The notes: a model not told the origin generated them from the letters alone. A stretch of DNA of 39,388 nt from a gamma proteobacterium symbiont of Ctena orbiculata (GCA_003058525.1 QBVD01000014.1:1-39388); one strand, 5' to 3'. Shown: positions 1-6,996, numbered from the stretch's first letter. Numbers and translations: made by a program.

Positions 1-399
1 CAACATCAGCTAAAAGCAATTGAAGCAATATTCCTTGCTGCAAAGAAAGAAAAACTATCTTCTGCTCAGATAAGTGAGCGGGTGCAGAGTGAAGTACCTG
101 AGCTTCAATCTATTAGTGACTGGATGCCAAAAACGCGGATGGAGCTATATACGTTTATTGGTATCGTGCTTGCGTTAATTACGTATATTTCAACCACGAC
201 GTTTAATTTTATAGACTCTAATAACAACGTATCTGAGAAAACTGTAAAAGAACTGGTTGATAAAGCTGTTCAGGATCAAGTTAAGACTCAAAAACCAGCA
301 CAAAAGCAAAAAAGAAAAAAATTGGTAGAAACGAACCATGCCCATGTGGCAGTGGAAAAAAATATAAAAAATGTTGTCTCATACAAATATAAAACATAA
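1..399 (+). CDS. Partial cassette gene: small protein with one membrane segment, function unknown
   Basis: The frame is open from the first base of the window, so the true start lies to the left. A GTG at 82 is an internal codon in the same frame and need not be the start. The visible 132 residues begin with a helical, lysine-rich stretch, followed by one hydrophobic segment (roughly [18 protein letters not shown]) and a lysine/glutamine-rich tail that is probably cytoplasmic or periplasmic. I do not recognise a family. The stop codon (397-399) lies inside the left end of an attC site, which is the usual layout of an integron cassette gene. The stretch is AT-rich compared with the housekeeping genes further right, as expected for a mobile cassette. 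Real coding is likely because the frame stays open and is followed by attC; function is open. Confidence 0.6.
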   Translation, partial: QHQLKAIEAIFLAAKKEKLSSAQISERVQSEVPELQSISDWMPKTRMELYTFIGIVLALITYISTTTFNFIDSNNNVSEKTVKELVDKAVQDQVKTQKPAQKQKRKKLVETNHAHVAVEKNIKNVVSYKYKT

Positions 400-469
400 C
401 AATCGCATTCACGCGGATAATTTGCTCTGCTGCGCGCCGCAAATTTCCCGGTGATGCGGGGCGTTATGC
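394..469 (+). other. Integron attC recombination site 1
   Basis: The left core ACATAAC (394-400) and right core GTTATGC (463-469) are inversely matched at their conserved TAAC/GTTA parts. Between them the arms pair imperfectly (CGCATTCACGCGG against CCGGTGATGCGG), and the middle holds ATTTGC/GCAAAT. This is the attC architecture, with cores of type RYYYAAC and GTTRRRY. The orientation puts the cassette gene to the left and recombination at the G/TT of 463-465. Confidence 0.8.
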
Positions 470-484
470 GAAAGGGAAACGTAG

Positions 485-862
485 ATGAGCCCTAATGTCT
501 ATTCTTCTTTAGGTAACAAATATAATTCTAAGAAGCTCAATCTGTGGCTTGTTGCATTAGTTGCTTTTCTTGTTGTTACGGGTACAGCTGTCTTTTCTGA
601 GAAAATAAATACAATAATTCCATTTCAAGTGCCATTTGGAATCGCTTTAATAATACTAATTCTGGCATGGGGAATACTTTTAGCTGTTTATTGGTACGGT
701 CCAGAAGGGAAGCTCGAACCTAGAAAAATAGCATCGTATGAAGGTGTCAAGCGAAAGTTGGGTGGTTTTATGTCATGGTATGGTTCAATATTTCTTACGT
801 TATGGTTCCTCTCAGGAATTACCATCCTTCCGTGGTTTCTGATAGTGCAGGCGCAAAGTTGA
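485..862 (+). CDS. Cassette gene: three-helix membrane protein, function unknown
   Basis: This is a 125-residue protein with three predicted membrane helices, at about residues 20-38, 51-70 and 100-121, joined by short polar loops. The second loop is basic (around residues 75-92). There is no signal peptide beyond the first helix and no catalytic motif that I can see. The ATG at 485 lies 16 bases after the end of attC 1, and a second attC begins 11 bases after the stop, so the gene fills a typical one-gene cassette. No promoter is evident; expression would depend on upstream transcription or on an unrecognised weak promoter. I do not recognise the family. Small multi-helix proteins of this kind are common in cassette arrays. 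Confidence 0.65.
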   Translation: MSPNVYSSLGNKYNSKKLNLWLVALVAFLVVTGTAVFSEKINTIIPFQVPFGIALIILILAWGILLAVYWYGPEGKLEPRKIASYEGVKRKLGGFMSWYGSIFLTLWFLSGITILPWFLIVQAQS

Positions 863-872
863 AGGCTGTTGC

Positions 873-938
873 GCATAACCAGGTCTGACATTGGACGCAG
901 TCGCGTACGCGACTGCACCGCTGAAGGCAACGTTAGGA
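873..938 (+). other. Integron attC recombination site 2
   Basis: The left core is GCATAAC (873-879) and the right core GTTAGGA (932-938). The centre forms a perfect hairpin, GCAGTCGCG / CGCGACTGC, and the arms between core and hairpin pair poorly. At 66 bp it is a short attC. It sits directly between two plus-strand cassette genes. Confidence 0.75.
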
Positions 939-949
939 GTGATTATTTA

Positions 950-1186
950 GTGTCAATAATCAACTCTGAAAATGGATGCGAATATTGCCAAAAGTTTTGG
1001 ACTCATCCATTTATGGATAATCGCGATGAGATAATAATAACCCGATGCGAACCATCAGTAAGAAGAACATCAAGCTTAAAGCAATGTACAAAATGTGGAA
1101 CTTTTTGGGAGTATCACCCTGGTTCATATCCAAACACTCTTACAAAGGAAGAAGCTTTTGAATATTTTGGGTTTAAAAAATCCTAA
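950..1186 (+). CDS. Cassette gene: small zinc-ribbon-like protein
   Basis: The frame is open from 869, but the first 60 bases of it lie inside attC 2. The likely start is therefore the GTG at 950, preceded by GGAG (937-940) right at the cassette junction, giving 78 residues. Two cysteine pairs, CEYC near the N terminus and CTKCG near the middle, are separated by about 35 residues, and a further lone cysteine lies between them. This suggests a zinc-ribbon or treble-clef fold. A conserved-looking aromatic stretch (GTFWEYHPGSYP) follows the second pair. The stop codon overlaps the left end of attC 3. No enzyme motif is visible. Possible roles are nucleic-acid or protein binding, but the sequence alone does not decide. 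Confidence 0.6.
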   Translation: MSIINSENGCEYCQKFWTHPFMDNRDEIIITRCEPSVRRTSSLKQCTKCGTFWEYHPGSYPNTLTKEEAFEYFGFKKS

Positions 1187-1282
1187 CAAGTCGTTTAACT
1201 ATGCAGGTTTTTCAAACCTGCCGGACTCTCAAAAGCGGCGCTTCGCTCTGCTTTTTCGAGCCCGTTAACTCAATCGTTGGGC
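1181..1282 (+). other. Integron attC recombination site 3
   Basis: The left core is TCCTAAC (1181-1187) followed by AAGTCGTTTAAC. The right end is GTTAACTCAATC followed by the core GTTGGGC (1276-1282). The ends strongly resemble classical 59-base elements (TAACAAGTCGTT... ...TTAACTCAA-CGTT). The interior carries two hairpins, CAGG...CCTG near 1204-1220 and AAAAGC...GCTTTTT near 1231-1256. Confidence 0.85.
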
Positions 1283-1306
1283 TGAAAAAATGCATCGGGG
1301 ATAATC

Positions 1307-2029
1307 TTGAAGGTTTTAACAAGAAAAGCAAAATCGCTATGGCTGCTTCCTACTATTGGTTTTTTTGTGATCCTCGTTTTGTATTACCTGTGGGCAATAT
1401 TCGATGCCAGGAGTAACACGCAGTCTTATGTTGCTGCGGCGTATAGCAAGTGGGGCGATACCGTTGATGTTTCAGAAGTGGGTTCAGAACGAATAGGTTT
1501 GTTGCTTGCGGTTGAAGATCCCACGTTCTTTAAACACCGCGGGGTTGATCTCGGTACGCCTGGGGCTGGGATGACTACTTTGACCCAAGGTTTAGTCAAA
1601 CTTCTTTACTTCCCTAATGGGTTCAAACAAGGGCTTGCTAAGATCCGTCAGACCTTGATCGCACAGCATGCCCTTGACGCACTTGTGAGCAAGAATGAGC
1701 AACTGCGGTTGTTTTTGAACATTGCATACTTTGGGACAGAAAATGGGAAGCCCATACACGGGTTTGATTCTGCTTCAAAGATTTACTTTGGCAAGGGCAT
1801 ATCGGAACTTACAAATCAGGAATTCCTTTCTCTGATTGCGATGTTTATAGGGCCGAACAATCTGAAACCGGGCACTGACGAGAATCGGCGTAGGGTTGAG
1901 TCAATCCAAGCATTTCTGGCCGGGAAAATTATTCCAGCCAGTGTGTTGGATGTAGAATACGAGGGAAAGCGTAGCGGCAATTTTGCAGAAGAAGCGCTTA
2001 TGGTTTTCCTTCGGTTTTTAACGGTATAG
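1307..2029 (+). CDS. Cassette gene: divergent GT51 peptidoglycan glycosyltransferase (MtgA/PBP1-type domain)
   Basis: This 240-residue protein has a single N-terminal membrane anchor (about 12-31) and a GT51 glycosyltransferase domain. GT51 enzymes polymerise lipid II into glycan strands at the outer face of the inner membrane. Motif 1 is present as VEDPTFFKHRGVD with catalytic Glu at about residue 70. Motif 2 appears as AGMTTLTQG, where the family usually has GGSTITQQ. Motif 3 ends in SKNEQLRLFLNIAYFG, and motifs 4 and 5 follow (FDSASKIYFGK, ELTNQEFLSLIA). By hand alignment the second catalytic Glu of motif 3 falls on Thr116, so activity may be altered. The start is TTG at 1307 with GGGGAT five bases upstream; an ATG at 1291 is quickly stopped. 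It is bounded by attC sites 3 and 4. There is no transpeptidase domain, as in monofunctional MtgA. Confidence 0.75.
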   Translation: MKVLTRKAKSLWLLPTIGFFVILVLYYLWAIFDARSNTQSYVAAAYSKWGDTVDVSEVGSERIGLLLAVEDPTFFKHRGVDLGTPGAGMTTLTQGLVKLLYFPNGFKQGLAKIRQTLIAQHALDALVSKNEQLRLFLNIAYFGTENGKPIHGFDSASKIYFGKGISELTNQEFLSLIAMFIGPNNLKPGTDENRRRVESIQAFLAGKIIPASVLDVEYEGKRSGNFAEEALMVFLRFLTV

Positions 2030-2058
2030 GTCACTGATTTCACAGTGCGGGCGTTGCC

Positions 2059-2181
2059 GCCCAACAAACGCCTCCACCTGACCGGGCTTGGCGGCGGTTT
2101 TTTTGGATTGAGGTTTTAAATGAACGACATAACTTTTAACAACATATGCTTCACGCCCGGCCGGTGAGGCTGCCGTTATGC
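2059..2181 (+). other. Integron attC recombination site 4
   Basis: The left core is GCCCAAC (2059-2065) and the right core GTTATGC (2175-2181). The outer arms match imperfectly: AACGCCTCCACCTGACCGGGC on the left pairs with GCCCGGCCGGTGAGGC on the right. At 123 bp it is long, comparable to the larger repeat type of chromosomal superintegrons. The central part is unpaired and AT-rich. Confidence 0.8.
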
Positions 2182-2212
2182 CCAAAAGCACTCCATCTCT
2201 AAAAATCCCATA

Positions 2213-2241
2213 TTGACGAAACTAAACACGTGACGTATATT
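2213..2241 (+). promoter_or_regulatory. Sigma-70 promoter of the toxin-antitoxin cassette
   Basis: A TTGACG -35 box (2213-2218, 5/6) and a TATATT -10 box (2236-2241, 5/6) are separated by exactly 17 bases and lie 32 bases before the antitoxin start. The promoter lies within the cassette, so the pair can be expressed at any position in the array. Confidence 0.7.
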
Positions 2242-2262
2242 CATTACAAATATATACGTCAC
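2230..2262. promoter_or_regulatory. Palindromic operator of the toxin-antitoxin operon
   Basis: Perfect inverted arms GTGACGTATAT (2230-2240) and ATATACGTCAC (2252-2262) are separated by 11 bases, so the arm centres are 22 bp apart, two helical turns. The left arm covers the -10 box. This fits autorepression by a dimeric ribbon-helix-helix antitoxin, alone or with its toxin; that role is inferred. Confidence 0.7.
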
Positions 2263-2272
2263 AGGTGTCGCC

Positions 2273-2503
2273 ATGCAAAGCAAGTTAACCCTTCGACTAG
2301 ACGAATCCCTGATAAAACAGGCAAAAATCTTTGCAAAACAACATGATAAGTCATTATCTCAGGTTGTAGCCGACTATTTTCAACTGCTTACAAAAGGAGT
2401 GGAAAGTCCCGAACCTCCTCAAATTACCAAATCATTAATTGGTGTAATAAAGGATGTTGATGAAGATGATTATAAAAGGCATTTAGAGGAAAAATACCTT
2501 TGA
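2273..2503 (+). CDS. Antitoxin of a type II system, ribbon-helix-helix (DUF6364-like)
   Basis: This 76-residue protein begins with a short basic beta strand (KLTLRLDESLIKQAK) followed by two helices (FAKQHDKSLSQVVADYFQLL), the pattern of a ribbon-helix-helix DNA-binding domain as in DUF6364-type antitoxins. The acidic C-terminal part (about 45-76, rich in Asp and Glu) would wrap the toxin. The ATG at 2273 follows the operator by 10 bases; AGGTG (2263-2267) may serve as ribosome binding site. The stop codon overlaps the toxin start. The expected role is to neutralise the PIN toxin and repress the operon at the 2230-2262 palindrome. Together with the toxin it occupies one cassette between attC 4 and a broken attC. 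Confidence 0.8.
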   Translation: MQSKLTLRLDESLIKQAKIFAKQHDKSLSQVVADYFQLLTKGVESPEPPQITKSLIGVIKDVDEDDYKRHLEEKYL

Positions 2504-2925
2504 AGATCTTATTCGATACAAATGTGATCCTTGATGTTTTATTAGCCAGAAAGGAGTTTGTCCAAGTTTCGGCTAGACTTGTAGGTATGGTTGAAAGCAA
2601 AACGATTGAAGGGTGTTTATGCGCAACAACAATAACTACCCTAGATTATTTAATCTCAAAAGCACTGACGAAAAATCAGGCTAAAATTGAAATAAAAAAA
2701 ATATTGGAGCTTTTTTATATAGCTGAAGTGAATACGAAAGTGTTGGAGTTTTCCGTTAATTCGACATTTTCTGATTTTGAGGATGCCGTTCAATACTATT
2801 CTGGTGAATGCTGTGAAGTTGATGGCATAGTCACTCGAAATACAAAAGATTATAAAAATACTAAGTTGCCAGTCTATACGCCTGATGAGCTTTTAGGGAT
2901 TATGGCAAGTCAACTAATGAATTAG
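2500..2925 (+). CDS. PIN-domain toxin (VapC-type ribonuclease)
   Basis: This is a 141-residue PIN domain, the fold of VapC-type toxins, which are Mg-dependent RNases that cut tRNA or rRNA. The N-terminal FDTNVILDVLL carries the first metal-binding Asp (residue 6). The later FEDAVQYY (Asp95) and VDGIVTRNTKDY (Asp108 and following) supply the remaining acidic residues. The start codon is TTG at 2500, which overlaps the antitoxin TGA (2501-2503), so translation is probably coupled. The length is normal for the family and the frame is intact, so the pair is likely functional. In cassette arrays such pairs are thought to stabilise the array against loss. The stop is followed directly by the left half of an attC. 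Confidence 0.85.
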   Translation: MKILFDTNVILDVLLARKEFVQVSARLVGMVESKTIEGCLCATTITTLDYLISKALTKNQAKIEIKKILELFYIAEVNTKVLEFSVNSTFSDFEDAVQYYSGECCEVDGIVTRNTKDYKNTKLPVYTPDELLGIMASQLMN

Positions 2926-2952
2926 GCATAACAAGACAAATTAACTCGGACC
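2926..2952 (+). other. Left half of a fifth attC site, cut off
   Basis: GCATAAC (2926-2932) followed by AAGACAAATTAACTCGGACC has the form of the left arm of an attC. The expected right half (GGTCCGAGT... GTTRRRY) is not found downstream. Transposon-like sequence begins instead, leading into an IS3-type transposase fragment. Confidence 0.55.
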
Positions 2953-3014
2953 TGGGCTTCCTTCACTTTACCGGATACTCCTATACTTTAAATTAAAGCA
3001 GCTAGGAGAGATCC

Positions 3015-3233
3015 ATGTCCAAGACGAATTTCACCCAAGAATTCAAAGAAGAGGCGGTCAAACAAGTATTGGATCGAGGCTATACAGTACCTGATGTAGC
3101 CAAGCGATTAGGCGTCTCAGCCCAAAGCTTATACAAATGGCTGAAGGCCTATGGAAAACTAGATTGCCCTGTGATAGTAGTAAGGCAGTACGGCATAAAC
3201 GTAGATGTCGATGGCGAAGATCTCCGTCAGTAA
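3015..3233 (+). pseudogene. IS3-family transposase OrfA fragment
   Basis: The first 50 residues are a typical IS3/IS911 OrfA helix-turn-helix (FTQEFKEEAVKQVLDRG, then VAKRLGVSAQSLYKWLK). The ATG at 3015 has a good ribosome binding site (AGGAG at 3004-3008). After about residue 50 the family resemblance ends and the frame runs on for 22 unrelated residues. OrfA is normally about 90-110 residues and is followed by OrfB with the DDE catalytic core; neither the rest of OrfA nor any OrfB is present. I also find no right inverted repeat. This is therefore a broken insertion sequence, and its arrival or decay probably removed the end of the cassette array. Confidence 0.75.
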
Positions 3234-3328
3234 CTTCATCCGTACCGTGGGAAGTCTGAAAGTTTGCGATGGGTGTCCTGATCAGCCGATTAATCTAGCC
3301 TGGAATAACCTTGATTAAATTCTGAAAA

Positions 3329-3856
3329 TCAATGCAGTTTATCTCCCAGACGATTTTTATCTTGATCATACAAACCGGTCAGGACCGCAAAGCCGTCATC
3401 GTTGACACTCAGTTCGCCAAAATGTGCGTTGGAGTAAGTCTCCCATTCTCCTTCCTGAAAAAAGTAGGCGTCGCTGGCAAGCCGTACTGATTCTCCTCGC
3501 TTTCGGAAACGCAGCAGGTGCTGGGTTTCTGTGAGTTGCTGCCCCTCGTAGAGGCTCACAAAGCTGGCTTCCCCTGTCGGGTCGAGATTCACAATGATAT
3601 TTCCATCGTCAATCTTGGCGGATTTTGCGGCCTGTGCGACCTCACCGGTCATGGCATATCGCAACGCCATGTAGTCACCTTGTAAAAGTGAGCGAGGGTC
3701 ACGTGGTGCGAGTCTTAGCAGCAGGGTGTCGCCATTATTGACAATGCTCTCTTTGATGATGATCTGGCTGTTGACGATGAGGAGTATCAATAGCGTCACA
3801 ACAGCCATGATGGTGAGGCGGGTCTTATCAGATAAGCCGATGATTGTATTAAGCAT
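3329..3856 (-). CDS. GDYXXLXY-family membrane-anchored protein
   Basis: This 175-residue protein has one N-terminal membrane helix (about residues 8-28) and an extracytoplasmic domain that contains the family signature GDYMALRY. Its biochemical role is unknown. The frame opens at 3877, but the start at 3856 is preferred: it has GGGAG seven bases upstream and overlaps the stop of the preceding gene by eight bases. It is the last gene of a three-gene operon with DUF2157 and DUF4401 membrane proteins, the same set found together in many bacteria, suggesting one envelope complex. No terminator with a T run is visible after the stop. Confidence 0.8.
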   Translation of the reverse strand: MLNTIIGLSDKTRLTIMAVVTLLILLIVNSQIIIKESIVNNGDTLLLRLAPRDPRSLLQGDYMALRYAMTGEVAQAAKSAKIDDGNIIVNLDPTGEASFVSLYEGQQLTETQHLLRFRKRGESVRLASDAYFFQEGEWETYSNAHFGELSVNDDGFAVLTGLYDQDKNRLGDKLH

Positions 3857-4946
3857 GGTCAGCTCCCTGCCGCTCATCTGTCAGGATGACTTTGAGGATG
3901 ATCCAGCGAGATAGCAATAGGGTGATACCGGTGGCGACCAGTGTGATCGATTTCGTTAGCAGACTGACTTCTATACCGTAGAAGAAGGCAGTTAGGAATA
4001 GGATAAAAAAACCGATACCGGCCCCGGTGAAAGTTACCCTGCTGGAGTGAGCGCCAAGTAGCATGACGATAAGTCCAAGCAAGAGTCCCGGCGCATACCA
4101 GGCACAGGCGATAATGACTATCATGATGCCATACAGTAATAGAAATGACTTTCTGTCTTCCGTACCTGCAACGACAGGCCAGATCAATCTACCGAGATAT
4201 ATAAAAAGCAGACCCAATAGAATCGTTGAGATCCAGGGTCGGGGATAGAACAAAAAGTCTGCTTCCAGTTCTGGCAGCAGATATACGGTAGAGAGCAACA
4301 GAGTGCCAAAGGCGCTCAGCATCAATCCACTCATCAAGGGGTGTAGTAATTCACTGTGCCTGCCTGCAACAAGTGTCGGCATTCGGTTGTGCAGCATGAT
4401 CAATATGCCGGTGAGTGCTGGACCGAGGAGGGGTACAAGTGCATTTGCCTCCCAGTGGTACAACAACGTGGTCAATGAACCGGTGGCGAGCAGCACCATG
4501 ATGACACGATGAATACGATCCGGAAAAAGAAAAAACAGGGCTGAGCTTATTACCAGAGCGAAGCCAAGAAAAATCTCGAACTCCCCATGCCCTGCGATAT
4601 CAGCAAAGCCGTAGGCAACCAATGCCTGGCCGGCCAGGCTGGAAGCCAGTGCGCATTGAACCAGAAAGTCTCTGTCGGATCGTTGACGGACGAGAATTGC
4701 ACACACGATCAATGCCGCACCGATGAAGATATAACCACCATCAAACATCAGGGTGATACTGGCTATGAACCCGATTAACAAAAGGCTGGCGAGCCAGGCC
4801 CCGAACCCCACCATCGTTCGGATATACCAGGGTTGCGGGTTGGGTCTGTTTTCCAAATAATCGAGTGCGTCATCCTCTGTGCTGAGTAGATTCTCCGCCC
4901 GCAAGTTGTTCACGATATGGTTCAGGGTAACGGTTGATCCGCTCAT
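3849..4946 (-). CDS. DUF4401 integral membrane protein
   Basis: This 365-residue protein has a short soluble N terminus (about 45 residues) and then around ten hydrophobic helices through to the C terminus, as in DUF4401. No catalytic motif is visible and the molecular function is not known. The ATG at 4946-4944 makes an ATGA overlap with the stop of the upstream DUF2157 gene and has GGGAGA upstream. The longer frame starting at 4985 would overlap the neighbour by over 40 bases and is less likely. The 3' end overlaps the GDYXXLXY gene. The tight overlaps imply one transcript and coupled translation of three proteins that probably sit together in the inner membrane. Confidence 0.8.
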   Translation of the reverse strand: MSGSTVTLNHIVNNLRAENLLSTEDDALDYLENRPNPQPWYIRTMVGFGAWLASLLLIGFIASITLMFDGGYIFIGAALIVCAILVRQRSDRDFLVQCALASSLAGQALVAYGFADIAGHGEFEIFLGFALVISSALFFLFPDRIHRVIMVLLATGSLTTLLYHWEANALVPLLGPALTGILIMLHNRMPTLVAGRHSELLHPLMSGLMLSAFGTLLLSTVYLLPELEADFLFYPRPWISTILLGLLFIYLGRLIWPVVAGTEDRKSFLLLYGIMIVIIACAWYAPGLLLGLIVMLLGAHSSRVTFTGAGIGFFILFLTAFFYGIEVSLLTKSITLVATGITLLLSRWIILKVILTDERQGADHA

Positions 4947-5989
4947 GATCTTGTCTCCCAGCGCAGCGCAATCTGACGCAACCACCAGGCGGCACTCGCG
5001 ACCTGGGCAATAAGCAGAAGGGCGAGAAAGAGCAGGCTGCCTGAACCAGACATCATATGACGGATGAAGAACGCAGTGATCACCATAATTACGCCAAGCA
5101 GGCTACAGGTAAGAATGAACAAATCATGTCGTCGATACTGGTAGTAGTAGAGAGCAGCACCTGTTGCGATGAGTAGCAGAGTGGGGGAGACCACGCTCAA
5201 TCTGGTCTGTTCCTCAAAACCGGCTGCGACGATGATGACCAGTGTGGGCAGGAGGACCGTGCTGAAAGCGATAAATGCGATCACCCGTGGGAACAGTATT
5301 CCCCGCATCCAGCTGACGCCGCGGTATGAGCCGACCTCCCAGATGAGTAGGGCGATGACATTCAGTACAAAAAGATAGCTGGCCAGGGTGGAATCCATCA
5401 CTGTAGTACCCAGCCATACCAGCGGGCCGAGCAGTTGCGATAACTGCCACCAGCCATCCGGTGGGTGCAGGACCTGTGTGTAGTACATGATGAGGGTCAG
5501 ATTCAGGAGGATCTGCAGCAACATCCAGATACCCGTCTGACGGCCAATGATTGCCCAAGGGAGGATCAGCAGTGCCCAGGTGAGAAACAGGCCATAGGGG
5601 TCTGCACCAGTCTGGTAGGCCTGTCCAAACACTGCCAACAGTGTGCCGGTGAGAATCGCAGCTGCCAGCAGGCTGACCCTGCCGGCAATGGTGTCGAGGC
5701 CGAAACGCCAGGCCAGTACCGCTGCGCCCACGATACCACCCTCGACCAGGGCGAACTTTGTTAAGTGACTGAGATCGGCCCAGTTCCAGGCAAAGAAGGC
5801 TAGGATACCGGCGACGATCAACAAGGCGCCGAGAGCAATCAGGAAGCGATCGATGTGACGCAGCCAGCTGGTTTGATCGGGTACCAGACCTGCAAGTGTC
5901 ATCGCCCGTCGATAGGCAGCTTCGCTTAGCTTCAGTTGCTGCGCCAGCTCCTGTACGTTCGCGTAATCAGCGATGATCTCCTTATGCAT
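4943..5989 (-). CDS. DUF2157 integral membrane protein
   Basis: This is a 348-residue protein. The first 45 residues are soluble and helical (LAQQLKLSEAAYRRAMTLAG), as is typical for DUF2157, followed by nine or ten membrane helices starting with FLIALGALLIVAGILAFFAW. The function of the family is unknown. It is the first gene of the operon. The ATG at 5989 has an excellent AAAGGAG seven bases upstream, so the start is secure. Its stop overlaps the DUF4401 start (ATGA). The 500-base non-coding stretch upstream must contain the promoter. Confidence 0.85.
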   Translation of the reverse strand: MHKEIIADYANVQELAQQLKLSEAAYRRAMTLAGLVPDQTSWLRHIDRFLIALGALLIVAGILAFFAWNWADLSHLTKFALVEGGIVGAAVLAWRFGLDTIAGRVSLLAAAILTGTLLAVFGQAYQTGADPYGLFLTWALLILPWAIIGRQTGIWMLLQILLNLTLIMYYTQVLHPPDGWWQLSQLLGPLVWLGTTVMDSTLASYLFVLNVIALLIWEVGSYRGVSWMRGILFPRVIAFIAFSTVLLPTLVIIVAAGFEEQTRLSVVSPTLLLIATGAALYYYQYRRHDLFILTCSLLGVIMVITAFFIRHMMSGSGSLLFLALLLIAQVASAAWWLRQIALRWETRS

Positions 5990-6522
5990 TTAAACTCCTT
6001 TACACCCAGGGTCGCTAGATAGGGTGCGGCCCAGCCGCACCAAAAGCCATGGCTTAAAGACCTATTTATATCGACTGTAACAAAGCAGGTGTTGCTCCGT
6101 AAAGTCAGTCAGGTAAGTGTGTGCTTGTATTAATACACATATCTTGTCAGGGGCAATGTAGTAATTTACGGGTGTCCCATCTTACTCCCTGTTGTTAAGC
6201 TGGCAAACAGGTGAACTGCGTTGCGTGTCTTCGGCGCTCCGCTTGGAGATCTGGCTGCCACGCAGCCAGACACCCGTTACCAAGGTCTAAGCGTAACGAG
6301 TCAGCCAAAAAAGCGGGCATCCGGACTTCCCCAAATTGATACCCTATCTGGAATTACCGGTGTCAAACAATAAAAATGATTATTCAATTAATCCGAATAT
6401 CAACGCGCCACTAAAGATATGTAACCCGAGATTTACGGCAAGTAACCTAGTGCAGGAGGTATTATTAAAAAAGACAAGTCCTTTGTATTATTATCAGGAC
6501 GATATTTGCGTATTCTGCTGAC
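5990..6522. other. Intergenic stretch with a structured palindromic element
   Basis: I see no convincing gene here; a 61-codon plus-strand frame ending at 6521 has no ribosome binding site and no family resemblance. The centre (6225-6297) is unusually rich in inverted repeats: GTGT (6225-6228) with ACAC (6270-6273), CTCC/GGAG around GCTT (6237-6248), a perfect 8-bp hairpin CTGGCTGC-CAC-GCAGCCAG (6251-6269), and GTTAC/GTAAC (6276-6297). The two outer genes point away from each other, so both promoters must lie here. Confidence 0.5.
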
Positions 6523-6996
6523 ATGTTGAATATTGAACTACTGGCTGACCATCCTGATGCTATTCCTATCCTCAAGGATCTGTTCGAGTCGGAATGGGAA
6601 CCCTATTACGGAAGATCCGGCCCGGGTGATGCGGAAGCGGATTTGAGGCGCTCTGCCAATCGAAGTCAGCTGCCGATTGCGGTGGTTGCCGTTGAAAATG
6701 GCACTTTCTGTGGAACGGCTGCATTGAAAATGGAGTCGGTGACCACCTATCAAGACTATTCACCATGGCTTGCCGCTCTCGTTGTCGCTCCGGCCTATCG
6801 CAATCGGGGGATTGGCGTGCAGCTGATCATTAAAATAGAACAGCTGGCCAAATCGCTTGGATACAGGGAAATCTACGTTGGCACCGGTAAATCATCGGGT
6901 ATGTCCGAAGCTACGCTGAAGAAAAGAGGCTGGAAGTTTTTGGATAAGAGCGATTATTTTGTTTCTGAAGTATGCGTGTATGTAAAAAGACTATAA
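6523..6996 (+). CDS. GNAT-family N-acetyltransferase
   Basis: This 157-residue protein has the GNAT fold, which transfers acetyl from acetyl-CoA to an amine. The acetyl-CoA pyrophosphate-binding motif is visible as YRNRGIG (about residues 91-97) after the strand WLAALVVAPA. The C-terminal part EATLKKRGWKFLDKSDYF is typical of the family's final strands. The substrate cannot be predicted. The ATG at 6523 has no clear Shine-Dalgarno sequence. The gene stands alone, divergent from the DUF2157 operon and convergent with the lipoprotein gene at 7046. Confidence 0.8.
   Translation: MLNIELLADHPDAIPILKDLFESEWEPYYGRSGPGDAEADLRRSANRSQLPIAVVAVENGTFCGTAALKMESVTTYQDYSPWLAALVVAPAYRNRGIGVQLIIKIEQLAKSLGYREIYVGTGKSSGMSEATLKKRGWKFLDKSDYFVSEVCVYVKRL

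Noticed and set aside
693-697. Reading the AGDEF signature of the large signalling protein (residues 693-697) as a degenerate, inactive GGDEF
   Set aside because: Alanine in the first position is accepted in active diguanylate cyclases, and the upstream RxxD inhibitory site is intact; coordinates here are residues of the protein encoded at 19749-22931.
1201-1416. Plus-strand frame starting inside attC 3
   Set aside because: It begins within the recombination site and overlaps the glycosyltransferase start in another frame.
6201-6297. Possible additional attC site
   Set aside because: The region has inverted repeats but no RYYYAAC/GTTRRRY core pair in the right arrangement.
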